NCBI RefSeq assembly: GCF_004136315.1
Contig: NZ_CP029562.1
Coordinates: forward strand, 3,433,501-3,497,500
Length of the DNA stretch: 64,000 nt
DNA from: Mesorhizobium sp. Pch-S
GTDB lineage: Bacteria; Pseudomonadota; Alphaproteobacteria; Rhizobiales; Rhizobiaceae
Reading direction: 5' to 3'
The position numbers were made by a program, and so were the translations under genes. Below the pieces are notes generated by a model. That model was not told the DNA's origin, did no database searches, and worked only from the letters and a program-made list of their open reading frames with translations. Positions 38,501 to 47,496 of this stretch are shown here, in pieces. The first letter of the stretch is position 1. Each line of letters opens with the position of its first letter.

Positions 38501-41500
38501 GGCGCCACGCTCAATTACGACCTGCCGGCCAGGTTCGGCAGGCCGCCGACCGAATCCGATCCGCAGTTCACGGTGATCCCTCTCCCGGCCGGCACGGTGC
38601 TGCCGGTACGGGCAACCCTGGATGGTCCACTCAGTCTGCCGGCCGGCAGCGTGGTTGGTGCTACCATCTATAACGCGGATGGCAGCGTGGCCTATTCCGC
38701 CGGCACGATCCTGCCAACTGCGGTAACGCTGACCGCAGGCATGCAACTCGGCGCGGGTACGGTGCTGCGCAGTGACACCAGGATCGCGGCGTTGACCTGG
38801 CCGAAGGGCGTTCCGCTGCCGGTGGATATGACATCGACTTCATCGCTGGCGCTCGCGGCCGGGGCGCTGATCCCGTCGATGACCGATGTGAAGCTCGCAG
38901 GCGGCCAATCGATCGATCTGCGCAGTCCAACGGGCGGCAAGCAGGGACAGAACTGGCCGTGGCGCCGATGCTGGGTGCTGGCGCGACGTCGTGGTCGATG
39001 GGGCTTGTCGCCGGTGCCGATCTCGGATCGGCGGCCCGGCGTGCGCTCAATCCCGCGTCCACCGGGGCAATCAAGCTCGCTGATACGCATTACACGACGA
39101 CCCCTGGACCCGCCGAAAAACTCTGGGCTCCTGGGAATTGGTGGGAAGGGGAACCGAACACTCCGGTTCCACAAGAATGGTTATGGGCATGCATGGATGC
39201 TGGCCAATGCATCGATGGGGCGCCGGGACCCAGCGTGCCGCTCGCGCCGTCCTTCAGTGTGATACGTACGGGCACCGGCGATCTTGATCTCATTGCCGCT
39301 GGCGACATCCGGATGGAGTCGCTCTATGGCGTCTACACCGCGGGCACGGCGACGTCGGTCGATCCAACCTATAACCGCGCACGCAGCCTTCTGACTGACG
39401 GTACGATCCTCGGCGCAAACGCAGTTGGTTATGACGCCGCGCTTTCAACCTATCGGGCGTGGTATCCCGGCCAGGGTGGTAACGTGCTGATTGCGGCAGG
39501 CGGCAATCTGGTTGGCGACGTCACGCATGGCATGGGGCCGTCGAACGTCATCACCGGCAACTGGCTGTGGCGGCAGGGCACAGGCACGACGGCGGTCGAC
39601 GCAACGATCCCGACCTCCTGGTGGATTAATTTCGGCACCTATACGGCCAATACCGCCACTGGCCGCCCCGATCTGCTCGGCTTCACCGGCATCGGCGCGC
39701 TGGGCGGCGGCAATGTCGCGATCCGCGTCGGCGGCGAAGCTGGCACGATTGGTCTTCGCGGCGAAGAAGCTATCTTTGGTGGGCATCGAAGTCAGGGCTT
39801 GATCGTCGCTGTCGGCAGCACCGGCCGTGTCGGCACCGATGGATCGCTGACGCTGACCGGCGGTGGCGACATCGACATGCGCATCGCCGGTATGCTCAAT
39901 CCGAATCTGGCGCTCACGAACTACAAGGAAATTCAAGCGCTCCCCGGTGCGCTGGTGAACCTGCGCGGCACTTTGCACCTGGCTGCGGAATCGATCGGCG
40001 GTATCAAGCTGATTTATCGATCGGGTAACGGCCTTAACGATGCCTTCGATCCGCGCGGTATCGACCCCTTCAGGGCGACGTCCTCGGATGCACGCTCCGG
40101 TATTACATTGGTGCCTGGAGATTCTGCGGTTTATCTCGAAACCTTGGGCGACCTCGTCCTTGGCGGTGCCGGCGATCCGGGGCGCTCGCAGTCGCCGAAC
40201 CGATCTGCCGTCTCTGCCGGTGGGGAGAACGATACGGGACAGAGCTGGTTCTCGCTCTGGACCGATCATACCGCGATCAATCTGATCTCTGCCGGCGGCA
40301 ATCTCACGCCCAGCACCTCGGCGTCAGAAAACGGTCAACAGACCAGCGATCAAAATGCGGCGGACGGATCGTTCACCTATCCGTCGATCCTGCGCGCGGC
40401 GGCGTTAGGCGGCAGCATGTATTACGGCGTCAATGCATTGCCGTTCATGCGAGACGACGCTTCGCAGGTATATCCCTTCGTGACCCTTGCTCCGTCTGCG
40501 CATGGTGCGCTGGAGATGCTGGCCCGGGACTCGATCTATGGCGGGCAGTACTCGTTCAGCCTGTCCGGTTCCGGTGTGGCGTTGCCGACGCCCTTCAATC
40601 CGGCCTTCATGGGACGCAATGTTGACCCCACGGGACGCATCAAGGTGACCAATGGGGCAGTCAATGGCATTGTCGACGAGCAGAACGATCCGGTGCCGTT
40701 GTCGCTGTTTGTCTTCGGACCGAACACTGCGGCGCTCGGCGCCGGTCGGGCCCCGGACGCCGATCCCATTCGCTTTTATGCTCGTGACGGCGACGTCGTT
40801 GGTCTGCGCACGGGCGAAACGCTGAAGTACGCTCTTTCAATCCAGACTTGGTACAACGCTGGGGCTCCCGTCAGGGTACGCGCCGGCCGGGATATCGTCG
40901 GAGCTGGTCTCGCCCCCGACGTCTTCTTGACGGGGCCCTTGGGGTGGACGTCACGCGGCAACCTGATCGTGCACAGCAATCCGAATGACGTGTCGATCGT
41001 CTCCGCGGCGCGCGACATCGTCTATGCCAATTTCGATATAGCGGGTCCCGGCACGCTGGAAGTCTCAGCGGGCCGCAATCTTTATCAGGCCGACAAGGGT
41101 TCGATTACCAGCATCGGATCGATCGCCATCGGCGACACGCGTCCCGGCGCGAGCATCTTGATGCAGGCCGGCATCGGTGTGAACGGGTCGGACTATGCGA
41201 AACTGGCGTCGCTCTATCTCGATCCGGCAAAGCTCGCATTGACGGGCACGCCCCTCGCCGATCAGCCGGGCAAAGTGGCCAAGACCTACGAGAAGGAGCT
41301 GGCCGCGTGGCTGAAGGAGCGTGACGGTTTCGAAGGCACGGTCGAAGAGGCGCGATCTCGTTTCGCCACGCTCGCCCCGGAGCAGCAGCGCATCTTCCTC
41401 CGGCAAGTGTATTTTGCGGAACTGCGCGAAGGTGGGCGCGAGTACAACAACCCGGATAGCTCGCGTCATGGTTCCTACCTGCGCGGCCGCAACGTGATCG

Positions 41501-42411
41501 CGGCGCTGTTCCCGGACAAGGATGCCGACGGCAATCTCATCGTGCGCGCCGGCGATATCACGATGTTCGGCGGCTCCGGCGTGCGAACGCTGTTTGGCGG
41601 CGGCATTCAGATGTTGACGCCGGGTGGGCGCACCATCATCGGTGTCGAAGGACAGGTGCCGCCAGCCTCGTCGGGATTGGTGACCCAAGGTTCCGGCGAT
41701 ATCCAGCTCTACAGCAATGGCAGCGTCCTCCTCGGTCTGTCGCGCATCATGACGACCTTCGGCGGAAGCATCCTGGCCTGGTCGACGGAGGGTGACATCA
41801 ACGCCGGCCGCGGCTCGAAGACGAGTGTGCTCTACACGCCGCCGAAGCGCGTCACCGACAACTACGGCAATGTCACGTTGTCGCCGCAGGCGCCGTCGTC
41901 GGGGGCAGGCATTGCGACGCTGAACCCGATCCCGGAAGTGAAACCCGGCGATGTCGACCTGGTTGCGCCGCTCGGCACCATCGACGCTGGTGAGGCAGGC
42001 ATCCGGTTTTCCGGCAATGTGAACGTTGCTGCCTTGCACATCGTCAATGCGGCCAACATCCAGGGCCAGGGTACGGTGACCGGCGTGCCGCAGGTCGTGG
42101 CACCGAACATAGGCGGCCTGACCGAAGCCGGGAACGTGGCTGGCTCGGCCTCGAAGGCTGCGGCCAATCCGGCCCAATCAGGAGCCAGCGAGCAGCCATC
42201 CATCATCATCGTCGAGGTACTTGGTTTCGGTGGCGGGGGAAACGGAGACGAACCCGAGGATCAGAAAGAACGACGTCGGCGCAGTGCTGCCGCCAGTCAA
42301 CCAGGCAGCCAGAATCCGGACAGTGCCTACCAGGTCCTGGGTGCAGGTGAAATGACCACGGACCAGGCTCGCCAATTGATCGCAGAACGTCGTCACGCTG
42401 CCGGGCAGTGA
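29588..42411 (+). pseudogene. giant TpsA exoprotein 1 (filamentous-haemagglutinin family, DUF3739), one frameshift
   Basis: The first frame gives 3224 codons (29588-39262). It leaves the conserved sequence after Trp3123 (38954-38956), where TGG-CCG replaces the TGG-GCG-ATG register seen in tpsA2; one G is missing. Restoring it joins the frame that runs to 42411, for about 4274 aa. Domains: signal peptide (to about 39), an Ala-rich helical segment (48-105), and a TPS/haemagglutinin-activity domain (about 110-335) with NQNGIVFG at 214-221. A very long beta-helix follows, with a DUF3739-type C-terminal region. TpsB should export it. It sits 156 bp after fecR B. The break could be a sequencing error, phase variation or true loss. 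Confidence 0.85.
38959..42411 (+). CDS. C-terminal part of tpsA1, downstream of the frameshift
   Basis: A 1150-codon frame that continues tpsA1 in register with tpsA2 (APMLGAGATSW against APMLPEGTTSW). It contains a single cysteine pair (WLWACMDAGQC) where TpsA2 has three. Next is the DUF3739-like block with TLAPEQQRIFLRQVYFAELREGGREY-type sequence, and then a conserved end, PSIIIVEVLGFGGG, followed by a charged tail. The apparent GTG start at 38959 is only where the frame opens; there is no ribosome-binding site or signal peptide, so independent translation is unlikely. Confidence 0.7.
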   Translation: MAPMLGAGATSWSMGLVAGADLGSAARRALNPASTGAIKLADTHYTTTPGPAEKLWAPGNWWEGEPNTPVPQEWLWACMDAGQCIDGAPGPSVPLAPSFSVIRTGTGDLDLIAAGDIRMESLYGVYTAGTATSVDPTYNRARSLLTDGTILGANAVGYDAALSTYRAWYPGQGGNVLIAAGGNLVGDVTHGMGPSNVITGNWLWRQGTGTTAVDATIPTSWWINFGTYTANTATGRPDLLGFTGIGALGGGNVAIRVGGEAGTIGLRGEEAIFGGHRSQGLIVAVGSTGRVGTDGSLTLTGGGDIDMRIAGMLNPNLALTNYKEIQALPGALVNLRGTLHLAAESIGGIKLIYRSGNGLNDAFDPRGIDPFRATSSDARSGITLVPGDSAVYLETLGDLVLGGAGDPGRSQSPNRSAVSAGGENDTGQSWFSLWTDHTAINLISAGGNLTPSTSASENGQQTSDQNAADGSFTYPSILRAAALGGSMYYGVNALPFMRDDASQVYPFVTLAPSAHGALEMLARDSIYGGQYSFSLSGSGVALPTPFNPAFMGRNVDPTGRIKVTNGAVNGIVDEQNDPVPLSLFVFGPNTAALGAGRAPDADPIRFYARDGDVVGLRTGETLKYALSIQTWYNAGAPVRVRAGRDIVGAGLAPDVFLTGPLGWTSRGNLIVHSNPNDVSIVSAARDIVYANFDIAGPGTLEVSAGRNLYQADKGSITSIGSIAIGDTRPGASILMQAGIGVNGSDYAKLASLYLDPAKLALTGTPLADQPGKVAKTYEKELAAWLKERDGFEGTVEEARSRFATLAPEQQRIFLRQVYFAELREGGREYNNPDSSRHGSYLRGRNVIAALFPDKDADGNLIVRAGDITMFGGSGVRTLFGGGIQMLTPGGRTIIGVEGQVPPASSGLVTQGSGDIQLYSNGSVLLGLSRIMTTFGGSILAWSTEGDINAGRGSKTSVLYTPPKRVTDNYGNVTLSPQAPSSGAGIATLNPIPEVKPGDVDLVAPLGTIDAGEAGIRFSGNVNVAALHIVNAANIQGQGTVTGVPQVVAPNIGGLTEAGNVAGSASKAAANPAQSGASEQPSIIIVEVLGFGGGGNGDEPEDQKERRRRSAAASQPGSQNPDSAYQVLGAGEMTTDQARQLIAERRHAAGQ

Positions 42412-42435
42412 CGATCCGACACCCTTGAAGATTAC

Positions 42436-42471
42436 GAGCGTACGGCGGAGGCAAGCAGCCGCCGTACGCTC
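42436..42471 (+). terminator. long hairpin after tpsA1, probable terminator
   Basis: A perfect 13-bp inverted repeat (GAGCGTACGGCGG with its complement) with a 10-nt loop, 25 bp after the tpsA1 stop. There is no good T-run, so it may act as a weak or Rho-assisted terminator or as an mRNA-stabilising hairpin. Confidence 0.55.
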
Positions 42472-43185
42472 TCTCGGCGCCGCGCCTTAAAGTCTCATGC
42501 CGGCTGCCGTTATGCTGGATTGCGGTGATGGGTGGCACCTCGCCCTGGCCTCTTGCAGCCGGTGATGGCTCGTGATGGTGGCCGTGCCTGCGCGGCCACG
42601 CTTCGGCCGCGTGCAGCGATCTGGAAGGGCGCCGTGGCGGAGACACTGTTTTCGCCATCCCAAAACCAGTGCAGGGATGCATCCTGCAAGCCCCCTCGCA
42701 ACGACGTCATGTTGGTGCGAATTTTTGGCGGGTTCGCGTCTTCTCGCGTGTCTACGAAACAGGACCTTGTCGAGGGTTGCGTGCGGCCTCTCAAGATCCT
42801 GGAGATAATTTCGCGACCGGATCCGTCCAAGCGCAGTATCCAGGGGGAATATCTGTTCGGTGGCGGGCCAGAAAATCTGCTCGTACGGTGAGATGTACAA
42901 GGATTTTGACGAATAGATCTGAAAGCTGATCGGCGTGGCGCTTGCGATTGTGTCATGCCGATTGATCCTGACAGCTGAGGATACGAGTTTCGTAAACTGG
43001 TAACTCACCTCTTCGACCAGAAACAAATGCGAGCGTGCCAATTTCCCGAAAGGGATGGGGGCTGCTGCCGGCAATTCACGCTTCAGGCCGCCCTTTCCGA
43101 AGCGTGTCTCGTCTTCGGCCGATCGCGACGCGGTCGGATCCGGGCTCACGATCTGGCGGCTGGTTGCAACGGGAGGACACGTGTC
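42472..43185. other. intergenic region, no gene supported
   Basis: About 710 bp between the tpsA1 hairpin and the recombinase. Open frames exist on both strands but none has a start site or recognisable protein. It could include the recombinase promoter or a recombination site, though I see no clear inverted-repeat core. Confidence 0.4.
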
Positions 43186-44673
43186 ATGATGCTTGAAAAG
43201 ATCGCCCTGCACCATCTGGAGCGCAAGGCGATTTTGTATGTCAACCAACCTTCGGACAAGTCGGTCGTGCGCAATCCCGAGAGGGATCCGCAGGAGTTTT
43301 CGATGCGCGATCGTCTGGCGGCACTCGGCTGGCCTCAGATCGAATCGGTAGGGGACGATCATGCCGGTTTCGCCGCCGGCGATGTCTCGCGGGCCGGCTT
43401 CGATCGCCTGTTCGAGGAGGTCCGTCTCGGCAAGGTCGGGGCGGTCGCAACGCGTCAGCTCTCGGAATTTGCACGCAAGAACCCTGATTGGCGACGGCTG
43501 GTCGACATGTGCCGGGTTGTCGATACCGTTCTGGTCGACGAGGAGATGGTTTATGCACCGCGCCGGAAGGATGACCTGCTGCTGTTGGGATTGCGAGGCG
43601 ATGCCAACGAAGATGAGCTCAATCTGCTCCGCCAGCGCTCGCTCTCCGCGCTCTACGAAAAGACCGAGCGCGGCGAACTGGCCATTGCTGCCCCGGTTGG
43701 CTTCGTAAAGGTTGAGGGTAGACTGGAAAAGGATCCGGATCGCCGCGTTCAAGAGGCAATCGCCCTTGTGTTCGACAAGATGGCCGAACACGGGAATACG
43801 GAGCATGCCCTGTTATGGTTCCTCGAGCATGGGCTGGATCTGCCCACCAAACGCAGCAACGGCAACGTCACCTGGAGCAGACCGAGATACGCGACCATCT
43901 GCCGGATGGTTGAGAACCCGATCTATGGCGGCGCTTACGTCTGCAGGGATGCTCGTGTTACGCTCGGATTTGATCCTTTTGCTGCTCGTCAGCCCGCACT
44001 CCGGAAGAAGCCAGCCGAAGGGCTTGCGCTGGTTCCCGACGCTCATGAGGGTTATCTCAGCTGGGAGCGCGCGGTGGCGATCCGCAGGATGGTGGGGGGC
44101 AATCCCGGTGCTGGTGGTCGCCACGGACTGCGGCATGCAGATGATGTCACGGAACCACGTCTGCCAGGGTGGCGTCGAGATGTACACAACAGGGCTTCAG
44201 CCGAGATCATCGAAGCGGTTCGCCAGTTCGTGCTTGTCGCCAGCGATCGCGTGATCGCAGGAATTCTCAATCGCAACGGCCTGTTGACGGGGCAGGGCAA
44301 CCGCTGGACGCGCGAACGCGTCGCGGCACTCAGATTGCATCATGGAGTGCCGGTCTTCCGTCCGGCTGCGGACGGGCTCGAGCCATGGCTCAACCTGGAC
44401 GGGGCCGCGCAGCTGGTCGGCATCACATCGGACACGCTGCAGTTCGCCGCCGAAGCCGGCGAAATCGAGGGCAGGCATCCCTTGTCGGACGGCCCATGGA
44501 TCTTCAGCCGGACACTGCTTGGGACGGCCGCAGCCCAGGGCGTTGTTCAACGCATCCGCAGAAACTTGAAATATTTCCACGAGATCGCACCCGACCAGCA
44601 GAACCTGATCGCTTCGAACGCCTGGGAAACGAGCAGCGTCAACGGCGCGCTCCGGTATGGGAGGAGCAGGTGA
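43186..44673 (+). CDS. large serine recombinase-like protein, catalytic residues apparently lost
   Basis: A 495-aa protein. A resolvase-like N-domain (about 12-150) is followed by a Recombinase domain (about 165-260, [23 protein letters not shown] and NPIYGGAYV) and a C-terminal region like the recombinase tail. In the family the active site begins YVRQS; here it reads YVNQP, so the catalytic serine and nearby arginine are replaced. A conserved SRLAR is SEFAR, losing another active-site arginine. A GGGAGGA site 8 nt before the ATG at 43186 decides the start. The ORF is intact, so it may act as a DNA-binding protein rather than a recombinase. It lies between the two tpsA cassettes. Confidence 0.78.
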   Translation: MMLEKIALHHLERKAILYVNQPSDKSVVRNPERDPQEFSMRDRLAALGWPQIESVGDDHAGFAAGDVSRAGFDRLFEEVRLGKVGAVATRQLSEFARKNPDWRRLVDMCRVVDTVLVDEEMVYAPRRKDDLLLLGLRGDANEDELNLLRQRSLSALYEKTERGELAIAAPVGFVKVEGRLEKDPDRRVQEAIALVFDKMAEHGNTEHALLWFLEHGLDLPTKRSNGNVTWSRPRYATICRMVENPIYGGAYVCRDARVTLGFDPFAARQPALRKKPAEGLALVPDAHEGYLSWERAVAIRRMVGGNPGAGGRHGLRHADDVTEPRLPGWRRDVHNRASAEIIEAVRQFVLVASDRVIAGILNRNGLLTGQGNRWTRERVAALRLHHGVPVFRPAADGLEPWLNLDGAAQLVGITSDTLQFAAEAGEIEGRHPLSDGPWIFSRTLLGTAAAQGVVQRIRRNLKYFHEIAPDQQNLIASNAWETSSVNGALRYGRSR

Positions 44674-44898
44674 AGAACGGCATAGCCATCGTGGCTTGAT
44701 TGGAGTTACAGCCGCGGTCAGGACTATCGAAAACGCAACGCTGCATTCCGTATTCGTCCCGACATGCCAGCCTCGGCCGGCCTGGTCAAAACTGCCGCTC
44801 GTTCCTCGCCACACCGTGGCTGTGGGCCGAGAGAGACCCTTTACGTGACATGAGACTGTAACACACCCTGCCTAAAGGACGGCATCGGGGCCGCGACA

Positions 44899-45615
44899 GT
44901 GCGTGAATGCGAGGGTGAGGTATTGAGGCTGGGTGCGCTTGTCGCCACGCAGATCCGGAGCGTCGGGCTGGGCCATGCTTGCGTTTTGATTGGCTTGGGC
45001 CTGATGACAACCTTCAGCTCAGCCTTCGCGCAGAGTGAGCGCATCAGCTTCAACATTCCAGCACAGCCTCTGGCGAGTGCGCTCTTTCAGTTCGCGGAAA
45101 CCACAGGGATGACGGCGTTGATCGATGGTCAACTGGCACAGGGGTTGAAGTCGTCCCCTGTCAAAGGACGACTCTCGCCGCAAGATGCATTGCGGATACT
45201 CCTTGCCGGAACGGCTCTTTCCATCCGCTACGCTGGAACGAATGCCTTTACCTTGACCCCCACGATGTCGGAGCAGAGCCGTGATGGCGCGGCGGCGCGA
45301 AACGCACGCCATCCCGATCACGGTGACTATTTTTCCCAGGTGCAGAGCGTTCTCGAGCGCACGCTCTGCCGCAACGGCGGTCTCGGGTCGTATCGAGCGG
45401 CTTTTCAGATATGGGTCGGAGAAGGCGGCTCGGTTCAGGCATTGCATTTTCTGAGTTCGACCGGCGATGAAACGCGGGATACGACGATCGCGGCAGCCTT
45501 GGGGAGCGCCAGCATCGCACCGCCGCCACGAGACTTGCCACAGCCGCTCACCATCATCTTGCGACCGAAGGCTTCAGCACCGGACTGCACCAAACTGTCT
45601 GGGCTGCGTCCGTGA
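44899..45615 (+). CDS. STN-TonB_C fusion signalling protein (VreA-like), cassette C
   Basis: A 238-aa protein with a GTG start. The signal segment (about 24-44, ending AFAQ) is followed by an STN domain (about 47-120, ISFNIPAQPLASALFQFAE) and a TonB_C-like domain (about 140-238) containing AAFQIWVGEGGSVQ and LPQPLTIILRP. A Cys in ERTLCRNGG aligns with VLCARPQ in cassette B. The stop overlaps the sigma C start by 4 bp (GTGA). Predicted periplasmic input to FecR C. Confidence 0.83.
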   Translation: MRECEGEVLRLGALVATQIRSVGLGHACVLIGLGLMTTFSSAFAQSERISFNIPAQPLASALFQFAETTGMTALIDGQLAQGLKSSPVKGRLSPQDALRILLAGTALSIRYAGTNAFTLTPTMSEQSRDGAAARNARHPDHGDYFSQVQSVLERTLCRNGGLGSYRAAFQIWVGEGGSVQALHFLSSTGDETRDTTIAAALGSASIAPPPRDLPQPLTIILRPKASAPDCTKLSGLRP

Positions 45616-46157
45616 CGGAAACGCCAAGCGCCAGCATGCGCGCCACTCTTGAAGCCGGCTACCGAAAACTCAGGGAGCGTCTCCGCCGCCGGCTTGGTTC
45701 GGATGCACTGGCAACGGAAGCCCTGCATGAAACCTGGCTTCGCATCGGGCGGATGGGTGACGTCGGGCTGGTGCGACGTCCGGAATCCTATCTCTTCCGC
45801 ATGGCGCTCAATGTCGCGGCGGATCGCAGGCAGACCGAAAGCCGGAAGCTGAGCGCGGCCGAAATCGAGACCCTGCGGCATATGCTGGACCATGCACTCG
45901 ATCCCCAGCGTATCGCCGAGGCCCGATCGGAAATCGCAATGCTGGAAGATGCGTTGAATGAATTGACGCCGCGCCGCAAGGCGATCTTTCTGCTCGCCCG
46001 GGTGAACGAAATGAAGCATGAGGACATTGCGAAGCGATTTGGGATTTCAGCGCGAATGGTGGAAAAGGAACTGCTCCACGCGCTGAGCCACTGTTCCGAA
46101 CGTCTGGGCAGAAAAGTGATCCGCAGGTTCGGTCCCGGCGCACAGAAACAGTCTTAA
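45612..46157 (+). CDS. ECF sigma factor (FecI/VreI-like), cassette C
   Basis: A 181-aa sigma-70 family protein: region 2 (about 12-85, RRRLGSDALATEALHETWLRI) and region 4 (about 115-170, helix-turn-helix MKHEDIAKRFGISARMVEKEL). It starts at GTG overlapping the STN gene, and fecR C begins 8 bp after its stop. The tight packing shows a single transcript. It probably controls tpsA2 and perhaps the shared tpsB operon. Confidence 0.88.
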   Translation: MTETPSASMRATLEAGYRKLRERLRRRLGSDALATEALHETWLRIGRMGDVGLVRRPESYLFRMALNVAADRRQTESRKLSAAEIETLRHMLDHALDPQRIAEARSEIAMLEDALNELTPRRKAIFLLARVNEMKHEDIAKRFGISARMVEKELLHALSHCSERLGRKVIRRFGPGAQKQS

Positions 46158-46165
46158 GGGTTGGG

Positions 46166-47158
46166 ATGGGCGAAGGTGATGCGGCCATAGCGATGGATGC
46201 CCAAGACGAGATGCTGCAACGCGAAGCACAGGAATGGCTGCTCCGTCTGACGTCGGGTAACGTGACCGTTGCCGACGCCGAAGCGCTCAAGCGCTGGTGT
46301 GCACGCAGCAAGACACACGCCCAAGCCTTCGCCGAAGCCAGTCTGCTGTGGGAGAACCTCGGCACGGCGGCGCGTCGCCTGCCGGACCCGAACGTGTTGG
46401 GACATGGCCGTCGCAGCCACGCGGCCACAATGGGAAGGCGCGCTTTCCTGGGGGGCAGCATGGCGGCATCGGTCGCCATGGCCGGTTATCTTGCGATGCG
46501 TCCTCCCCTGGATCTGTGGCCATCGGTCGAGGAACTCGCCGCCGACTACCGCACCAGGACCGGAGAGCAGCGGCGCATATCGGTTGCGAATGGCGTCGTC
46601 GTCGACCTGAACACGGGCAGCAGCCTCAACGTTCGCCGGGAAGGCAACGAAGAGCGGCTCGAACTCGTCTCCGGAGAGGCCGCGATCGCAACGACGCAGC
46701 AGCTGCCCGTGCGTTTGACGATCGAGGCCGCCGGCGGGCAGATCCATGCAACCGAAGCCCAGTTCAATCTTCGATGCAACGGATCGCGGGCAATCGTGAC
46801 GTGTCATCGCGGCTCGGTCGGCGTCGACTATTCTGGGCGATCACTCAGCCTGCGCGAGGGAGAGCAGATCTCCTATGCGAATGGCACGCTGGATGTCGCA
46901 ACCTCCGTCGATCCCGCCGTGGTGATGGCATGGCGGGAAGGCCAGCTCGTATTCCGGCAGACGCCGCTGTCTCAGGTGGTGGAAGAGGTCAACCGATACA
47001 GATCGGGGCGCATTGTCCTGGTGAACGAAGAACTCGGCCGGCGCCTTGTCGAAGCCCGCGTCCGTCTCGATCGTATCGATGATCTGATCGGCCTGGTTCG
47101 TGAAGCCTACGGCGCGCAGGTGACATCGCTGCCTGGTGGGATCGTGGTTCTTTCCTAG
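46166..47158 (+). CDS. FecR-type anti-sigma factor, cassette C
   Basis: A 330-aa protein. N-terminal anti-sigma domain (about 15-75), then GRRAFL (Arg91-Arg92) and a membrane helix (about 93-110), then the FecR domain (about 125-235) and an STN-like C-terminus ending VTSLPGGIVVLS. It is very similar to FecR B over the whole length. The twin-arginine motif before the helix is shared by all three FecR proteins here. It is 338 bp upstream of tpsA2. Confidence 0.88.
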   Translation: MGEGDAAIAMDAQDEMLQREAQEWLLRLTSGNVTVADAEALKRWCARSKTHAQAFAEASLLWENLGTAARRLPDPNVLGHGRRSHAATMGRRAFLGGSMAASVAMAGYLAMRPPLDLWPSVEELAADYRTRTGEQRRISVANGVVVDLNTGSSLNVRREGNEERLELVSGEAAIATTQQLPVRLTIEAAGGQIHATEAQFNLRCNGSRAIVTCHRGSVGVDYSGRSLSLREGEQISYANGTLDVATSVDPAVVMAWREGQLVFRQTPLSQVVEEVNRYRSGRIVLVNEELGRRLVEARVRLDRIDDLIGLVREAYGAQVTSLPGGIVVLS

Positions 47159-47192
47159 GGCGACTCCGGGAAAGCAGCGTCGCGGTTTTTCG

Positions 47193-47250
47193 TTCGGAAT
47201 TGCGAAAGACAAAAGCTGGGGCGTTGCCGTGAAAACGGGAGTGCTCCGGG
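47193..47250 (+). repeat. degenerate third relative of the ~90-bp repeat
   Basis: TTCGGAATTGCGAAAGACAA followed by GCTGGGGCG and GCCGTGAAAACGG resembles the right part of the 25211-25300 copy in the same plus-strand orientation, with deletions. It lies between fecR C and tpsA2. Confidence 0.45.
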
Positions 47251-47283
47251 GTGCTTTGTTCCAGGAGACGGGCGGTCATTCCA

Positions 47284-47299
47284 TGAAATTTTTGTGACA
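47284..47299 (+). promoter_or_regulatory. TGAAATTTTTGTGACA, candidate ECF promoter element upstream of tpsA2
   Basis: Combines the TGAAATTTTT block shared with the tpsA1 and tpsB upstream regions and a TGTGACA heptamer, the half-site of the palindrome at 11695-11712. It lies about 200 bp upstream of the tpsA2 ATG. Function is inferred. Confidence 0.35.
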
Positions 47300-47496
47300 T
47301 GGTTCAGTCCATCATGCCTTCAACCGGTCTAGGGGGCACGAACGGACGAAGCGTGGACGCATTCGTGAATTGTCTGGATGGAGGCTTCGGCAACCGTCCC
47401 TCAGGCAGCTGCGGCAGTGCATTCCTTTTGCCGGCTCACATTTGTGCGTTCGCAGAAAGTCTCCGATTGATTTCAGTTGACAGTTCAAGGTGAACC

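Noticed and set aside
42487..43806. 439-codon minus-strand ORF across the recombinase start
   Set aside because: It mostly mirrors the recombinase and has no recognisable domain or ribosome-binding site.
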